Source: Elysia marginata
Lineage: Eukaryota > Mollusca > Gastropoda > Plakobranchidae
Length of the DNA: 36,997 nt
Direction of reading: 5' to 3'
Assembly: GCA_019649035.1 (NCBI GenBank)
Contig: BMAT01012519.1
Span: 378,806 to 415,802, forward strand
Below are positions 36,796-36,997 of the stretch, piece by piece. The notes below the pieces were generated by a model that saw only the letters and a program-made list of their open reading frames with translations, made no database searches and was not told the origin of the DNA. The position numbers and the translations under genes were made by a program. How positions within the stretch are numbered: the first letter of the stretch is position 1; each line of letters begins with the position of its first letter.

Positions 36796-36997
36796 TTACT
36801 AAGGTGAGGGACAGACAAACAAACAGGCAGCCAGAAAAAGTCAGAAGCTATTTAGCAGTGGATCGAAATGCGCCAAAAGCCAATATTGCCGGACCAGCAA
36901 AAATTGTAAATGCTTTAATCTAGTGAGATTCGAGTCCCTCAACATCCCTCAACGGGGTACGGAAGATTGCGCCGGTTTGATCCGTGATTACATAACA
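36796..36997. other. Right edge, nothing recognised
   Basis: Searched on the minus strand for the missing N-terminal aminopeptidase exon (transmembrane run, RLP-x-x-x-x-P-x-x-Y pattern) without success. Confidence 0.5.

Overview
This is an animal nuclear window: AT-rich, with long introns split by GT-AG sites, tRNA-derived SINEs, several decayed transposon families, microsatellites and one 32-base assembly gap. The content (many tRNA-headed SINEs, a GIY-YIG retroelement, a C-type-lectin/Ig surface receptor) would suit a lophotrochozoan, most likely a gastropod mollusc. That placement is inference; no species is identified.

The window is dominated by one gene on the minus strand, an M1-family zinc aminopeptidase of the aminopeptidase N type. 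I could place 19 coding exons by hand from 35974 down to the stop codon at 5953. All 18 internal junctions have GT-AG sites and matching phases, and the exons join into an uninterrupted frame of 849 residues plus stop. The N-terminal cytoplasmic/membrane-anchor exon(s) lie beyond the right edge. The zinc ligands, catalytic Glu and transition-state Tyr are present, but two usually invariant active-site residues differ: GAMEN reads GAMEH, and the Gln after HEXXH is Met.

Intron 10 of that gene (15628-25685) holds a second gene on the opposite strand: a receptor-like type I membrane protein encoded in a single long exon (19641-21545), with signal peptide, two C-type lectin-like domains, two Ig-like domains, a membrane helix and a short acidic tail.

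The rest is repeats. The left flank (1-5750) carries a truncated LINE and a dispersed repeat in inverted copies. The introns hold SINEs of at least three families, a rearranged GIY-YIG retroelement, an internally deleted Helitron, a mariner transposase remnant, two 215-bp foldback elements on either side of exon 14, and a 648-bp element with terminal inverted repeats. The most unusual feature is that introns 2 and 7, and less clearly intron 16, contain tandem arrays starting at the exon's 5' splice site. Their units look like copies of the exon's own last codons plus its donor site, so each intron carries a row of decoy donor sites.
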